From: Hsuehochloa calcarea
Lineage: Eukaryota > Streptophyta > Magnoliopsida > Poales > Poaceae
Length of the DNA: 64,000 nucleotides
NCBI GenBank assembly: GCA_036346395.1
Contig: CM070599.1
Coordinates: 9,477,232 to 9,541,231 of the forward strand
Reading direction: 5' to 3'
How positions within the stretch are numbered: position 1 is the stretch's first letter; each line of letters starts with the position of its first letter. The notes below the pieces were generated by a model. It saw nothing but the letters and a program-made list of their open reading frames with translations. It ran no database searches and had not been told where the DNA came from. Positions 10,531 through 21,064 of the stretch are shown here, one piece after another. The translations under genes were made by a program, and so were the position numbers.

Positions 10531-11558
10531 TGGGAGGCGGCGGTGGCGGCGGCCGGAGCTGGGAAAACGGCGGCGGCGCCGAGAGCGGCGGCGGCAGCGG
10601 CGAGAAGAAAGGGCTGCGGCGAGGCGGAGGAGAAGATGAAGCAGGCGCAGGCGAGCGGACCGAGAGGGAGGAAGGAGAGAGAGAGAAGGAAAACAGCGGC
10701 TATTTAAAGGCAAGGCCACGGGCGGAAGCGAGACAGGTGGCCTTGTCGTGGGCGCGGGCGGCCTTGATGTGAGGCGACAGACGGCGGCGTGGCGCGGATC
10801 TGCGGAGGCTTGGCGAGGCGAACGGATTGCGGCGGCGGGATTCGTCTGGCAGCAGGAGAGAGAGAAGCGCGCGCGGCGAAGACAGCGAACGAGCCGTCCG
10901 TGCGTCGGACGGTGGGAGCGTAAGAGGCTTGAAGCGAGGAAGACGAGCGAAGCGCCGTCCGATTCGATCGGACGGTGGGAAGAGGAAGAAGCGCGAAGCG
11001 TCGGATGCGGCCGGATGAAGATCAACGGCGGAGAAGAAAGAAGCGTGGCGAACGAGAGCGGCCGGATGGAGATCAACGGCGAAGCGGGCGGGCGAGGGAA
11101 TAGGGATGGGCGGCTAGGGTTCGCCCACACGCGAAAAGGATTTTAAAATGGTTTTGATTTTGAAATTCAAATAAAACAAAAGGCAATTTAGAAAATAGCA
11201 AATAGACTTCAAAATTCTAGAACAATTCACGAAATTCCTTGAATTATTATGGACTTAATAAAAATACTTTCAACTTTAATTTTTCTTTTTCTTTTACAAA
11301 TAAAATAATTTTTAATTTCGGATAAAACAAAAATAAATTTCTAAAATCCAATAAATCCAAGAAAATTCTCAAAATAATAATTTTTGATTTTAAATTCCAG
11401 AAAATTCAATTAAACCATCTTTAATTTAATTGAAGTTTGATTAACTCATTTTAAACTGCAATTGAATTTCTAAAATTTCCAAATTAAGCTTTTGGCCAAA
11501 AAGAAACAAATGGTCCTCTTTTAAAATTTTCAAAAACTCCGAAAAACGGGACGCTACA

Positions 11559-11563
11559 AGGCA
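11559..11563. repeat. Target-site duplication of Gy1, right copy (AGGCA)
   Basis: Matches 567-571 exactly. Confidence 0.93.
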
Positions 11564-12850
11564 ATGAAGGTGCTCCTACACTCGCCGCCTCGCTGCCTAC
11601 ATGAACGTGTATTCAAAATAAGAACACATGATATGACGATGCTACCGGTGATCTACAATACCCCCCTGGCTACCCAATACAATGAATAGATCCGAAATGA
11701 AAACATACAATTCATCCATCTAAAACAATTCTGGACACCGACACGGAAAAATTCATAATTAATGATCTGGAATTCGGAATGACATGAGTCCAGTGTTCAA
11801 TGAAACTTAACGATAAAACCTACAAAACTCTAGTTGACAAGATTTCTTAATTCTGCCAAAACCTTTGACTAAACAGCAGTTGAAAGTGTCTGACAGATAT
11901 CTGTCCAGACAAATAGAACAACAATGAAGAATATAACATAACTTTTAATCTATAAGTCCAATTTGAGTGTTCTTTATCAATATGTAAATATAATAAAATT
12001 ATCTACAGAAATTGTTTTCGGTGACAAGTCTGAATCTGATCCTAAATAAGTCATATTTCAGAAAACAACTGTAGTGACAATTCTCATCAGGTTTCTCAGG
12101 ACGGTAATAAGGAATCTATCATAACTTTTGAACCATAGATCGGAATCTGGTGATCTTGATGGCTATGGAAATCTAAGAACCGTGTCTACAATTCTCTATA
12201 AGAGGAGAACCTCCAGATCGGCATCTAAGAGGTCGAAACCGGACACGCAACAATCTGGACACTTTCTGGAATTTCTATTACAGCATGCCGGTTCAATCCA
12301 AATCATCAATTCTTCCTCCAAACAGTATCAAACAATGAATTAGACTCTTCGTTACCCTTGAAGACCCACTGGGATATGTTAATTAGCCTCCCGAAGAACT
12401 CCCCCTCTTCTTCTTCTTCCTCCCTTCAATGGCCGGCCACAATGAGGAAGACAATCGACCGGAGGAGACGGCAGGAGGAGGTGGCTTCGGGGAGTACCTT
12501 GGGGGCAGCGTTGGGGATCACTGGGGGCTGGCACCAAGGGGAGGAGGCAGCAACAAGGGGCAGGGGAGGCGCCGGTTTGGGAGAGTGGGGGTGGTGGCTC
12601 AAGGGGGGAAAGTGGGCAGGGAGAGGGGAGAAGGGGGCCGGCTAGGGTTGGAGGGGGAGGTGGGGCGCATGGGCCTTTGGCCTGGGCGCCTCCCCCCTCC
12701 TTGGCCCATCCTTGGCCGACCATTGGCTGGCCAGGGTTGCCCTACCCTGGGCCGGAGGCCCAGGGTCCAAGAATTTTCGAAAAACTTGAATTTTTAGAAA
12801 ATTCTCTCTCCCAAACAAATTCCTTTCAAAACGAAATTCGGAGTATTACA
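11564..12850 (-). repeat. LTR-C, right part
   Basis: This continues 1-571 across the Gy1 insertion. The end GGAGTATTACA gives a minus-strand LTR start TGTAATACTCC. Sequence at about 12400-12770 is GC-rich and purine-biased on the plus strand, like the promoter part of other gypsy LTRs here; overlapping open frames in it are not genes. No polypurine tract follows on the right, so this is an outer LTR edge or a solo LTR. It was inserted into the 5' LTR of Gy3. Confidence 0.6.
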
Positions 12851-13119
12851 CATGTTCGGCGATTGGGACGAGTAAGCGTCAGGTGGAACAGAGCAGGCGA
12901 GCGATGGGACTTAGTCCCATTTTGTAACTATAAAATACTACTCGTAATAAAGACCATAGCCCTGCGTGGCTACTGCTGTAATAAAGATGTACAGTTTCTA
13001 TCTTATTATTTAGCCGCATTAACTCTAGTAATGGCTTACTATTCGTCGGAGCGATATTCTACGAGCAGACAAATAGTAATCTATATGCCTAAATGTGATT
13101 ACCCTCCGGGGTAATGACA
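12851..13119 (+). repeat. Gy3 5' LTR, 3' end only
   Basis: Sequence ending GGGGTAATGACA shortly before a tRNA primer site is the U5 end of a plus-oriented 5' LTR. The rest of the LTR is displaced to the left of LTR-C, outside the window. The exact LTR end is uncertain, because 14 bases separate this CA from the primer site. Confidence 0.5.
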
Positions 13120-13133
13120 TGGGGCGCCGTAAC

Positions 13134-13146
13134 TGGTATCAGAGCA
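13134..13146 (+). other. Gy3 primer binding site (initiator tRNA-Met)
   Basis: TGGTATCAGAGCA on the plus strand matches the initiator tRNA-Met primer site and fixes the orientation of Gy3. Confidence 0.88.
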
Positions 13147-14535
13147 ATAAGGTTAGGGTCACACTAATAAGATAGAAACTATTGCAGAACCAAAGTATGT
13201 CTTTCTCACTTGATATATGGCACTAAGTACTTTATTAACTCTTATCTCCATATTAATTTCTATTCCATCCAAATTTCAAAAGCATTATATTAAAAAGCTC
13301 ATCTTTCTTAAAAGTGACAACCATGCTAACTTGGACCATTTCTAGGTTCAGTTTTCTATTCGAGAGAATGCGGGAGAAACACATTATTGTCTTAGGACCT
13401 GCGGTTGTTATCTCATGTGAGTAGATTGTCAGACTAGCAGCTCAATCTAGGATAGAAAATATAGGTGGTGGGTGTAGTATCATAAGATTTAGACTATAAT
13501 GCCTAGACTAGAGGAATGGAGTAGAATTCTAGCATGAACTCACTTTTCCACTTCAGGAGAAGTATGAACCATACCCATAGCCTTCCTTACCTCCTTCATC
13601 TGTATAACAAATGTGAACCATCATCATTCTAAAGTAGAGAAAGCATAACTCAACAAAGCAAATAAAGGCTAACGATGTAAAAGAATGTGACTTAACCCAT
13701 TTCTACATATCAGATTTTCCGAATGAATGGTCCGTGGCACTTCGAGCGTGTAGCTCTAGCGTACCTAGGAGCGAAGTTTTGGGCATACTGTGGAATGAAA
13801 TCTAAGCAGTCCCAAATATGTGATTTGGGTGGACTTGAGCAAGATCTCGAGTGTGCCTAGGCACGTGGATCCAGGGTAGTATAGGTTCGCACCCAGAGGC
13901 AAGCTCTGATCAGTCCCAAACCTGTGAATTTGGGCTGTCTTGAGAACGGGGTCTCGAGCGTGACTGAGCACGAGAGACTCAGCTACTATAAGACTTGGAT
14001 CTTTTTGCATCTCATTGTTTCTTGGTGTTATTTGCTAATTGTAAGTGATTTATAAAACTCACCCACGAGTTAATTTCTGCCAGATAAAGATGATACCCTC
14101 TTCTCTACCATAAGTGACTGCTAAAGAAGCAAAGCAATTAGTATACCCAAAAAAGAGACCCCTCAAAGTAAAATTCTACAAATCCAATTACTAACGCAAC
14201 CAATTTCTTAACACCTCCCTCACAGGATGGATGGTCAAAGGAATGAGGAACGAGGATTGAGATTATGATCAGAACTCCTATCACAAGACATACCAACAGA
14301 AAACCCACCAATACTTCCTTAGGAGACAGCACTAGGCCAACCCAGACCCACCACAACACCTAAAGCTAGCCACCTGATATCCACCAGAACAACAAATCCA
14401 CTAGGAATAATGGTTGATGTAATCAGACACCTAGAGAACTCCAAGAAAGAAGCCCAAGAAAACCAGAACCACTTTATGGAAACTTTGTTAACCTGAATAG
14501 CACCTACCACTTCCCAGCCAACATGCGGGGTTAGT
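13147..14535 (+). other. Gy3 5' leader with a duplicated hairpin unit
   Basis: There is no convincing open frame. The notable structure is an imperfect tandem duplication with a period of about 104 bp (13807-13866 and 13911-13974). Each unit begins CAGTCCCAAA and can form a short hairpin, CCCAAAT/ATTTGGG in the first and CCCAAA/TTTGGG in the second. The position after the primer site and before gag is where packaging signals lie in retroelements; that role is inference. Confidence 0.5.
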
Positions 14536-15690
14536 TTGGGTGATTTACTCCAAACTCACCCTACCACTGTTGCTAAAATAGTCATCCAATTGCCACCAGC
14601 ACCAACCTGTCACAAGAGAAAGATAGTGGAACAATGGCAAGATGTTGTATGGAACTTCAAGGAGCATTTAGTTCAACTTCAAGGCGCATTTAGTTCAACT
14701 TCCACCCATCCAAGCACCAACAACAGCTACTGTCATGTTTCCAGGATTACCACCACGTCCACTGATGCAACAACAATGGTGATCAATCCGAAAAGAATAA
14801 TACAACAAAGGTAGAAATAAACTGCTACAGTTGAAACAATATGGGACATTATGCCTATCAGTGCCCAAAAGACGCTTAGAAATCACCCAGACGACATTCT
14901 AGAAGCTACGTTGATCGCAACCATAACGGCAGAAGTAGGCAGTAGAAACAATAGAAGGTACATATCACAATTGCCAAAATACATAAGATTAGGCTTGCCC
15001 ATGCATCAAAAGACAATAGTGGAACCGCATGCCAGTTTTTCGTTCTCCACCATGTACTTTAGAGACTTGTCACATAAAGACTCACATGCAGCAGGAATCA
15101 CCTGTTTCAACTATCAAGAGATAGGCTACTATGCCAACAAGTGCCCACAGGAGAAAGCCAACACAGATGACTGTTCGCCACTAATTCCAAGACCTCATCC
15201 ACCGAAGTCACAACCACCACCACCCCAATATGGACCACCCAGTCTGAGGCCCTTCAATCTATCCTTCCAAAGACCCATAGCCCAGCAACAGGCAATGGCC
15301 ATAGCCGTAGATGTGAAAAGTACGGAGGAAGACACCTGACAGAAGATTGCCTGAGAGGCACCAGCGCATGTTTCCATTGCAGGAAGCCGCGACACTGCAG
15401 AGTCAACTGTCCCTACATACAAAGGACATCTGGAACCCCACCACAACTAGCTTTTTTTTCCTGAGATCACCTGCCCCAGCACCACTGCAAATCAACCGTC
15501 TGAATCAACTCAGAAGCAACCAAACCGTCACAGGAGGAACTGGAAGAGAACAACCAGCCTATTTTACCCATGTGACCGCAAAGCCAATTTGAGAAGCCAC
15601 ACATGTAGTGACGGGTAAGCTGTTGATTCCACCATCTATTGATACTATTCCTTTTGATCCTTGAGCAACTCATTCATTTGTATCCTGGAC
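14536..15690 (+). pseudogene. gag: Gy3 gag with four zinc-knuckle units, broken
   Basis: Proline- and glutamine-rich Gag-like sequence is spread over several frames. Four CCHC-type units can be read: 14823-14864 (CYS, stop, NNMGHYAYQC), 15103-15144 (CFNYQEIGYYANKC), 15312-15350 (CEKYGGRHLTEDC) and 15369-15410 (CFHCRKPRHCRVNC). Only the last keeps all zinc ligands. The second cysteine is TGA in the first unit and tyrosine in the next two. A protease remnant (FDP, stop, ATHSFVS) follows at about 15655-15690. Zinc knuckles bind genomic RNA during packaging. The frame changes at least twice, so no intact protein is made. Confidence 0.75.
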
Positions 15691-15918
15691 CCACTAGGAA
15701 GCCATTAATAGGACCAGAGCTTGTACAGGAGAATGACGAAAAGATTCAACTAATTTGAGAGCATCATGAAATTGCTTAAAATAGTCAAAATAGCTACGTA
15801 GATAAACATAGAAGGGACTTACAATTTGAAATTGGGAATTTATGAGTATTTCAAGGTATCACCTATGTGTTGGATGCGTCGATTCGGGTTAAAAAAGGGA
15901 AGTAACTAAATCCACGGT
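15691..15918 (+). other. Gy3 internal deletion junction
   Basis: Between the protease start (about 15690) and the integrase C-terminus (15919) only about 230 bp of AT-rich sequence remain. In a normal gypsy element roughly 3 kb of protease, RT, RNase H and integrase core lie here. This marks a large internal deletion. Confidence 0.7.
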
Positions 15919-16257
15919 GTGTTGGATTATTTCGGATTCTATAGCATCAAGGCACCTAAGCGTATCGACTGGAATCCCCAAGCCAATCATTTAGGATCCA
16001 CAACGCATCCAATGTCTCCCCAACTCAGAAAATGCCTGAGGGAGCCCTCACCTCACCAAGCCAATCTCAATATACCCCTGCAAGATGATCTGACCTATGA
16101 AGAACACCTAGTGAAGATTCTAGCTACAGAAGACCGAAAACTAAGAAATAGGACTATCCGTCCGTGCAAAGTGCAATGGAAGAACGACGCCGTCAGTGAA
16201 GCTACATGGGAGAATGAGGAAGAACCACGCGAAGCCTACCCCAACCTCTTCAAGTGA
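15919..16257 (+). pseudogene. pol: Gy3 integrase C-terminus and chromodomain
   Basis: This 112-codon open segment ends two codons before a TGA and close to the polypurine tract, as expected for the end of Pol. Residues about 51-112 are a chromodomain: LQDDLTYEEHLVKIL leads in, and IRPCKVQWKNDAVSEATWE is the core. PQLRKCLREP upstream corresponds to the integrase SQLKKCL region. The domain is related to, but clearly diverged from, those of Gy1 (3556-3873) and Gy2 (24133-24535), so Gy3 is a separate chromovirus family. It has no intact catalytic partner in the element. Confidence 0.85.
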
Positions 16258-16286
16258 TATTTCAATTTTGGGGATGAAATTTTCTT

Positions 16287-16299
16287 AAAGGGGGGAGGA
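16287..16299 (+). other. Gy3 polypurine tract
   Basis: AAAGGGGGGAGGA lies directly before the 3' LTR start TGTAAGAACCCG. This is a canonical plus-strand primer site. Confidence 0.88.
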
Positions 16300-17450
16300 T
16301 GTAAGAACCCGAACAATTAACTAGAGTTAAGCAACGCTAATTAGTAATTAGCATTAATTAAAAAAATTTGAACAAGAACAAACATTAGCACAAAGTAATA
16401 TCGAACGCACCGTCAAACAAATTTCATATAAAATAATATTATCCTGAGTTCATCAGCAGAATTTACCGTATAAATTATTGTCACAAGAAAAGATCATCGG
16501 TATAATTTCAGAGTCATGTACAAGGATTTATTACAAGCAAAAGTAAAGTATTACAAATTTGACATTACTCACAAGAATGATTTACAACCGATCAAAATAT
16601 AAACTACAACATTTAATTAAATTACAGTCTAAATTCTTGCATGCATATCGCCGAAGCTCTCCTTGCAATCCTATCCATATATCGCTAGCCAATTGGACCA
16701 TTCCTCGATCCACATTTCCATCGTCCGCCAAACAGCCAAAAACAAAGAGACAAATAGCATACAAAAAGCTAAATAGAAATTAGGAGTAAAGAAGGGATTG
16801 CCATCAGATTACCATAAGGATCATCGCAGTTCCCAAACCAACCTAGGTTAGTCGGGGCAGAGCAGAGAACGCGGGCATGGGCTACGCCGTGGGCGTGCTG
16901 GAGTAGGAATCAGGAGCCAGAGGCGACACCATGAGGGCCACTTGGAGCAGGGAGAAGCTAGCACCAAGGGATCCAGGAGGAGCTCTGGCCGAAGCTAAAG
17001 CTACCAGGGAGAAGTAAGTGAGTGGATGAGAGATGAAGAGAAGAGCAAATGGGGAAGGTGAATAAGAAAAGGAGGCAGGCTCTGTGTCTCGGCCAGTAAA
17101 AATGAAGGGATAAGGTAGAAATAGAAAGGAGAGGAAACATTGAGAGAATAGGGAAAAGGGGAAAAGAAATTAGGAAGAGGCAAAATGGGAAAGAAAGGAG
17201 CACACACTTAAATAAAATTAATTAGGCGTATTTACACGAATAAAATTTGATAGACTTAATGGCATGCAACTACGAGTATTATTTCACTTTCCGTACAACA
17301 GAACGTGAATATAGGCAACCTTGATCCTAGAGCCAATAGACTGTAAACGATCACAGTTGGAGAGTGCTAATCTAACAGAAGATCCGAAAAATGTTATTAA
17401 AATAAAATTTGCTAACAAATGAAATGCACTAATTTGACGGGTGGGGTGTT
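16300..17450. repeat. Gy3 3' LTR start and adjoining LTR-like sequence
   Basis: The Gy3 3' LTR clearly begins at 16300 (TGTAAGAACCCGAAC). I could not find the U5 sequence of the 5' LTR (12851-13119) downstream, so the 3' LTR is truncated or interrupted. The segment ends GACGGGTGGGGTGTT, the reverse complement of a typical gypsy LTR start (AACACCCCACCCGTC), so a second, minus-oriented LTR fragment probably occupies the right part. No gene is supported. Confidence 0.5.
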
Positions 17451-18257
17451 TTTTTTTTTTCCCAAGAGCAATTTTTTTTTCCTTTTAGCATTGTTTTATC
17501 TTTAGGGTGATGCAAACTTGACTACTCACGAAACAGCGAAGCAAGCATCCCATCTAGACCAGGTACGCTGCGCGTCCCATCTAGACCAGGTTGCACGTGA
17601 TTGAACGAGGTGGCATACTTTTTCGGCACTGTGTGTACAACATGTTGTAACCCAACTAATTAATGAAATTTTATGCTCTTGGCTCTAAAAAAAGATGCAC
17701 ACTTACTTGATGGCGAACTTAGCCCTCACACGTGCAAAACCAGAAAAGCCATCCATACATTCTGTAAGAACCGTCGAATCCATTGATGTACTTTACATCA
17801 ATGATTAAATATTTGGTCATGTAGTACTGTCCTTTTCCCTAATCTATCATTTCCGCAACGGCCTTCGCGTTTCAATGTGAAACTTACCCTTAGTCAGAGT
17901 AGCATCGTATCATCAATATTTGACGAACTTATGCCTCCATGCTGATTTCAACTTAGAATTTCTGGACACAATTTATAGTAATTCACACACAGGGAGATAC
18001 GGGGAGGTCACGATCAGATCGAGTATAGTCTGCTCAACTACCAAGCTTAATTGAACATGATTGAAACCTGAATCATTACTCCACCAGGATCACCCCTTGC
18101 TGCTGCCGCAGTCAACCGTTCAAACAGGGACACGCCAAGAGAGAGACCGGAAGGCAACCATCGCGAAACCCTCCATCAGAATCAGAATCCGTAACTAGAA
18201 CTCGCAAACAACCCGGCGTCAAAACTATGAAACCACCCCACCCCTTGCGGGAGCTAA
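17451..18257. other. Unassigned non-coding stretch
   Basis: Two poly-T runs (17449-17460 and about 17472-17482) lie at the left. A 17-bp word (TCCCATCTAGACCAGGT) is repeated at 17548-17564 and 17575-17591. The segment around 17640-17690, ending CTCTAAAAAAA, resembles the 3' end of a LINE, but the match is too short to be sure. A possible LTR start (TGTAAGAACCGTCG) lies at 17763. I see no gene. Confidence 0.35.
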
Positions 18258-18296
18258 CCATCTGAAACGTACTATTTTTCAGATGGTAAATAGTAC
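18258..18296. other. Interleaved inverted repeats
   Basis: CCATCTGAAA (18258-18267) pairs with TTTCAGATGG (18277-18286), and GTACTATTT (18269-18277) pairs with AAATAGTAC (18288-18296). The arms are arranged A-B-A'-B', so the two hairpins are mutually exclusive or could form a pseudoknot in RNA. Confidence 0.7.
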
Positions 18297-18299
18297 CTA

Positions 18300-20286
18300 C
18301 TAATATGATTTTCGGTTTTCGTTTGAAATTTAATTTACCGTTTAATTTCCAAAAACTCCTAGTATTACTATTTTGACATTTGGTTTTCAATCATAACTTG
18401 AATTATCATTTTATTTTCGAATTTACATGGTTTCTAACTAAACTCGGGTTTGTGTTTCAAACCTCTTTGTAAATTCTCTTTTCAAAATTTGGGTTGAATC
18501 TCCATCTTCAAACTGTGGGCCTTCTCAAATTTCTACCATTTTTTTTCTTTCCCTAGGTTTAGCCCAATTCCCCCTTGGGCCAACCCCTCTTCCCCCCCCC
18601 CTCCGACCCACTTTTTCCCCCCTCGGCCTTCGGCCTAGCCAGCCCGGCCGCACTCGCTCCCCCCACTTTCCTTCCCTCCCCTCCACCGACTGCGTCGCCC
18701 CGGTCGTTCCGCTTCTCCCCTTCCCCTTTTCTTCTCCATGGCCGCCCGCTCGGTCGCCCCATGCCCGCGCCGCCCGCCCGGTCTCCTTCCCCACCTCCCC
18801 GCTCCAGCCGTTCCACCGCCCCCACTGGCTTTCCTCCTCCCTCCCCCGGCTATAAAAGCTGAGAACCCTCGGTCTTCCCCTCACCTCACCCCCCCCCTGC
18901 CGCAGGAGCCGAAGCTCGGTGCCTCCGCCGCCATTCCCTACCTCCGCCGCCCCTCCGGTCGATTCGTCGCCCTCGACTTCCCCCGCCCGCCAAACGAGCT
19001 CCCCTGCCGCTGTAACTCGCCACCGTCGTGCGCCTCCCCCTGCACCTGACCGCCTCGGCTCCCGTCGCCGGCCTGCTTCGCTGCTCCCCCACCACCACCG
19101 TCAGCTCGGTGAGCTTCCTCGCGTCGCCCTGGTACCCGAGCGTACCTCCCCTTCCTCTCTCCTCCCTCCGACCGCCGTCTCCGCCGTTGGCCTCAACGCC
19201 CGACCGCCCCTGTGCCACCGGCACCGCCCTCGGTTTCCTCCCCTCCAGAGTGACCCATTTTGCCCATCTTGGCGCCCTCAACCGCCGCAGCGTGCCTTGG
19301 CTCCCTGTCCTCATGGCGAGCCTGTCTTGCCCCTTCTCTCTCTCCACTGTGTCTCGATTGGTGGCCCCATGTGCAAGTCAAGAGCAGTGAAACAAGATAG
19401 TGGTTGAGCGGCTAGCAATTCAAGATTTGTGCTGTGAGCTTGCGATGTTTGGTTAACCCGTTGTTAATTGTTAACTTGCCAATTGACAAGAGTTTGCTGA
19501 AATATTTATTTCGCTAAATTTTAAAAGCTGTCAATTATGAACTTATTTTGAAAATCTCTGGAAATTGAAGTTATGCAAATAACTTTCAGAACCGTTTCGA
19601 CATCTCTGCAATCATGTTAAGTATTTGATAAAACTACTTTGAACAACTTTTCCGCTATTGTTTAAAAGGCATTGTGGTATAAGAAATTAATCTGTAATTT
19701 TCTAAAAATAATTTTTGGAAGCTATTCGGGATTAACTTGTTGATCTCAATACCTTACTCTGAAAACTTGTATATTAATCTTGTAATCCTATCAAGTGTTC
19801 TTTGGTCCAAATATTGTTTTAGCACATCCTTTTTATCCCAGATCAAAAGTCATCAAAGATAAAATATTTTAATATCTTTTTAAGCCTGGCAAAAATATCC
19901 AGTATCCTAACCTTGCCCAATCAATATCAGTCCTTTTATCCTCCTCTCTGGTTTTTAAACCACCGGTGGTATTTAATAATAATTAATAATACCACCATTT
20001 CCAGGCAACTGCAGGGGAGAACTGTGGTAATTCCTGGACGCCCTTTGTGATCTTCAATTTTAATATTGTCCTTCACTTGTCAAACTCGCACCCAAATCTC
20101 TTTTTGTTAACCCTCAACAAATAATACCCATTAATTAAAGAAGCTCTTGTTTCTTTTAAAAGGGGGGGGGGGTCAAGCTGTGACGTTCCCCGATCGGCAA
20201 TATCTTACCATCTTTCAAATCCGAAGTGGAGTATCCCTGCGAAAGTTTCTTCGACTTCGATCCCCCCCTGTTTTCCCCTAGCAGAG
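18300..20286 (+). repeat. LTR-D: plus-oriented gypsy-like LTR, promoter part and downstream
   Basis: AT-rich sequence gives way to a very C-rich promoter-like block (18560-19390) with a TATA box at 18851-18858, then an AT-rich tail. This is the same architecture as the other gypsy LTRs in the window. Open frames in the C-rich block exist on both strands and are composition artefacts. A palindrome ACCACCGGTGGT (19959-19970) and a GGTGGTATT/AATACCACC hairpin (19965-19996) lie in the tail. The right end is interrupted by LTR-E at 20287. The left end is not defined. Confidence 0.5.
18851..18858 (+). promoter_or_regulatory. TATA box of LTR-D
   Basis: TATAAAAG follows a C-rich block and is followed by C-rich leader sequence, the normal promoter context for a gypsy LTR. 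Confidence 0.6.
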
Positions 20287-21064
20287 TGTAACATCCTGTT
20301 TTTGCTTTTGAGATTTCAAAATCAAAATTTGGTTTTCAAAAATCCAAAAGCTTCAAAAATCAAAGCTTGGATTTCAAAATTTAAAATCAAAACCCTAACC
20401 CTAACCTCGTTTGGGCCGTCCCGGCACATTCCTCCGCCCGCCCGCCCGCTTGGTAAACACGCGCCGCCTCCGCCCTCGCGCGCCCGCCGTGCCTCTCTGC
20501 TCTGCCGCGCCTCGGTTGCCGACACCGCCGGACCCCTTCTCCTTCTCCGCGCCCCGCGCGCAGGCCTCCTCTCCGCTCCCGTCCCCTCCGCGCGCCGGCT
20601 TTTCTTCCCCCTCCGCCGCTCCTCGCCTCGGCTATTTAAGCCGACCCACCCCCTCTCCTCCTTCCTCCCTCCACCCCCTCGCCTCCTCGCGGCCTCCTTC
20701 CCGACTCCGTGCCCGCCCTCTACCTCCCTCCGCCGCCTCGCGTTGCCGCCGCCTCCTCGCCTGGCCTCCTTCCCGGCCCCGGCGTGCCCTCCTCTCCCTC
20801 CCGCGCGGTGCGCCTCGCCGCCTCCCTTAGCCCCTCTCTTTTCTCCGCGCCGCCCTCGCCTTCTCGCGTCCGAAGAAGGCGAGGCGACGATTCGGAGAAC
20901 GCAGCGTGCATACAGGTTATTCCCAGCGGACGAACCATTTGGCCAGTGGGCCCGCTGCGGCGTTCCGCTGTGGCAAGTGGGGCCCACTTGCGGCCACATG
21001 GTGCTCAGCGCGCCGTCGTGGACCCGGTCCACGCACTGTGCTATGGACCGGAGGCCACGTGTCG
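20287..21064 (+). repeat. LTR-E, part 1 (start)
   Basis: It starts TGTAACATCC, a gypsy-type LTR start, preceded by CAGAG. A C-rich promoter block with CTATTTAAG (about 20631-20640) follows. A 270-codon open frame here is a composition artefact of that block. The LTR is interrupted by Gy2 and continues at 32594, 34391 and 38085; the visible parts sum to about 2.77 kb. Confidence 0.7.
21060..21064. repeat. Target-site duplication of Gy2, left copy (TGTCG)
   Basis: TGTCG precedes the LTR start TGTCGAACCC and is repeated at 32589-32593 after the other LTR. Confidence 0.92.

Larger units (their letters stand above)
572..11558 (-). mobile_element. Gy1: Ty3/gypsy chromovirus (Tekay-like), complete but inactivated
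   Basis: This is a full-length LTR retrotransposon on the minus strand, about 11 kb, with two LTRs of 2972 and 2933 bp, a 5-bp TSD (AGGCA) and a primer site for initiator tRNA-Met. The order on the minus strand is Gag, protease, reverse transcriptase, RNase H, integrase, chromodomain. That order and the 3-kb LTRs fit the Tekay/Del branch of chromoviruses. The polyprotein is broken into many frames by small indels, so the element cannot be autonomous. Sister LTRs differ by many short indels, more than expected for a very recent insertion unless part of that is sequencing error. It sits inside LTR-C. Confidence 0.93.
8626..11558 (-). repeat. Gy1 5' LTR (right copy)
   Basis: This is the sister of 572-3543 and starts TGTCGGCTCCCCGG. 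It differs from its partner by substitutions and many 1-4 bp indels. A (GA)n run at 10507-10530 is about twice as long as in the other LTR (2472-2483). The GC-rich promoter part spans about 10380-11110. As the 5' LTR on the minus strand it would have driven Gy1 transcription leftward. Confidence 0.93.

Noticed and set aside
17640..17690. 3' end of a LINE element
   Set aside because: Short A-rich end and generic sequence; no coding part or TSD could be identified.
18525..19407. Several 100-160-codon frames
   Set aside because: C-rich LTR-D promoter block; frames on both strands and no domain.
20162..20171. Poly-G run as a possible G-quadruplex or functional site
   Set aside because: Single homopolymer in LTR-D without further G-runs nearby; also a typical sequencing-error site.
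20393..20406. CCCTAACCCTAACC resembling telomere repeat
   Set aside because: Only two units, inside LTR-E just after its start. Short telobox-like words are common in plant promoters.
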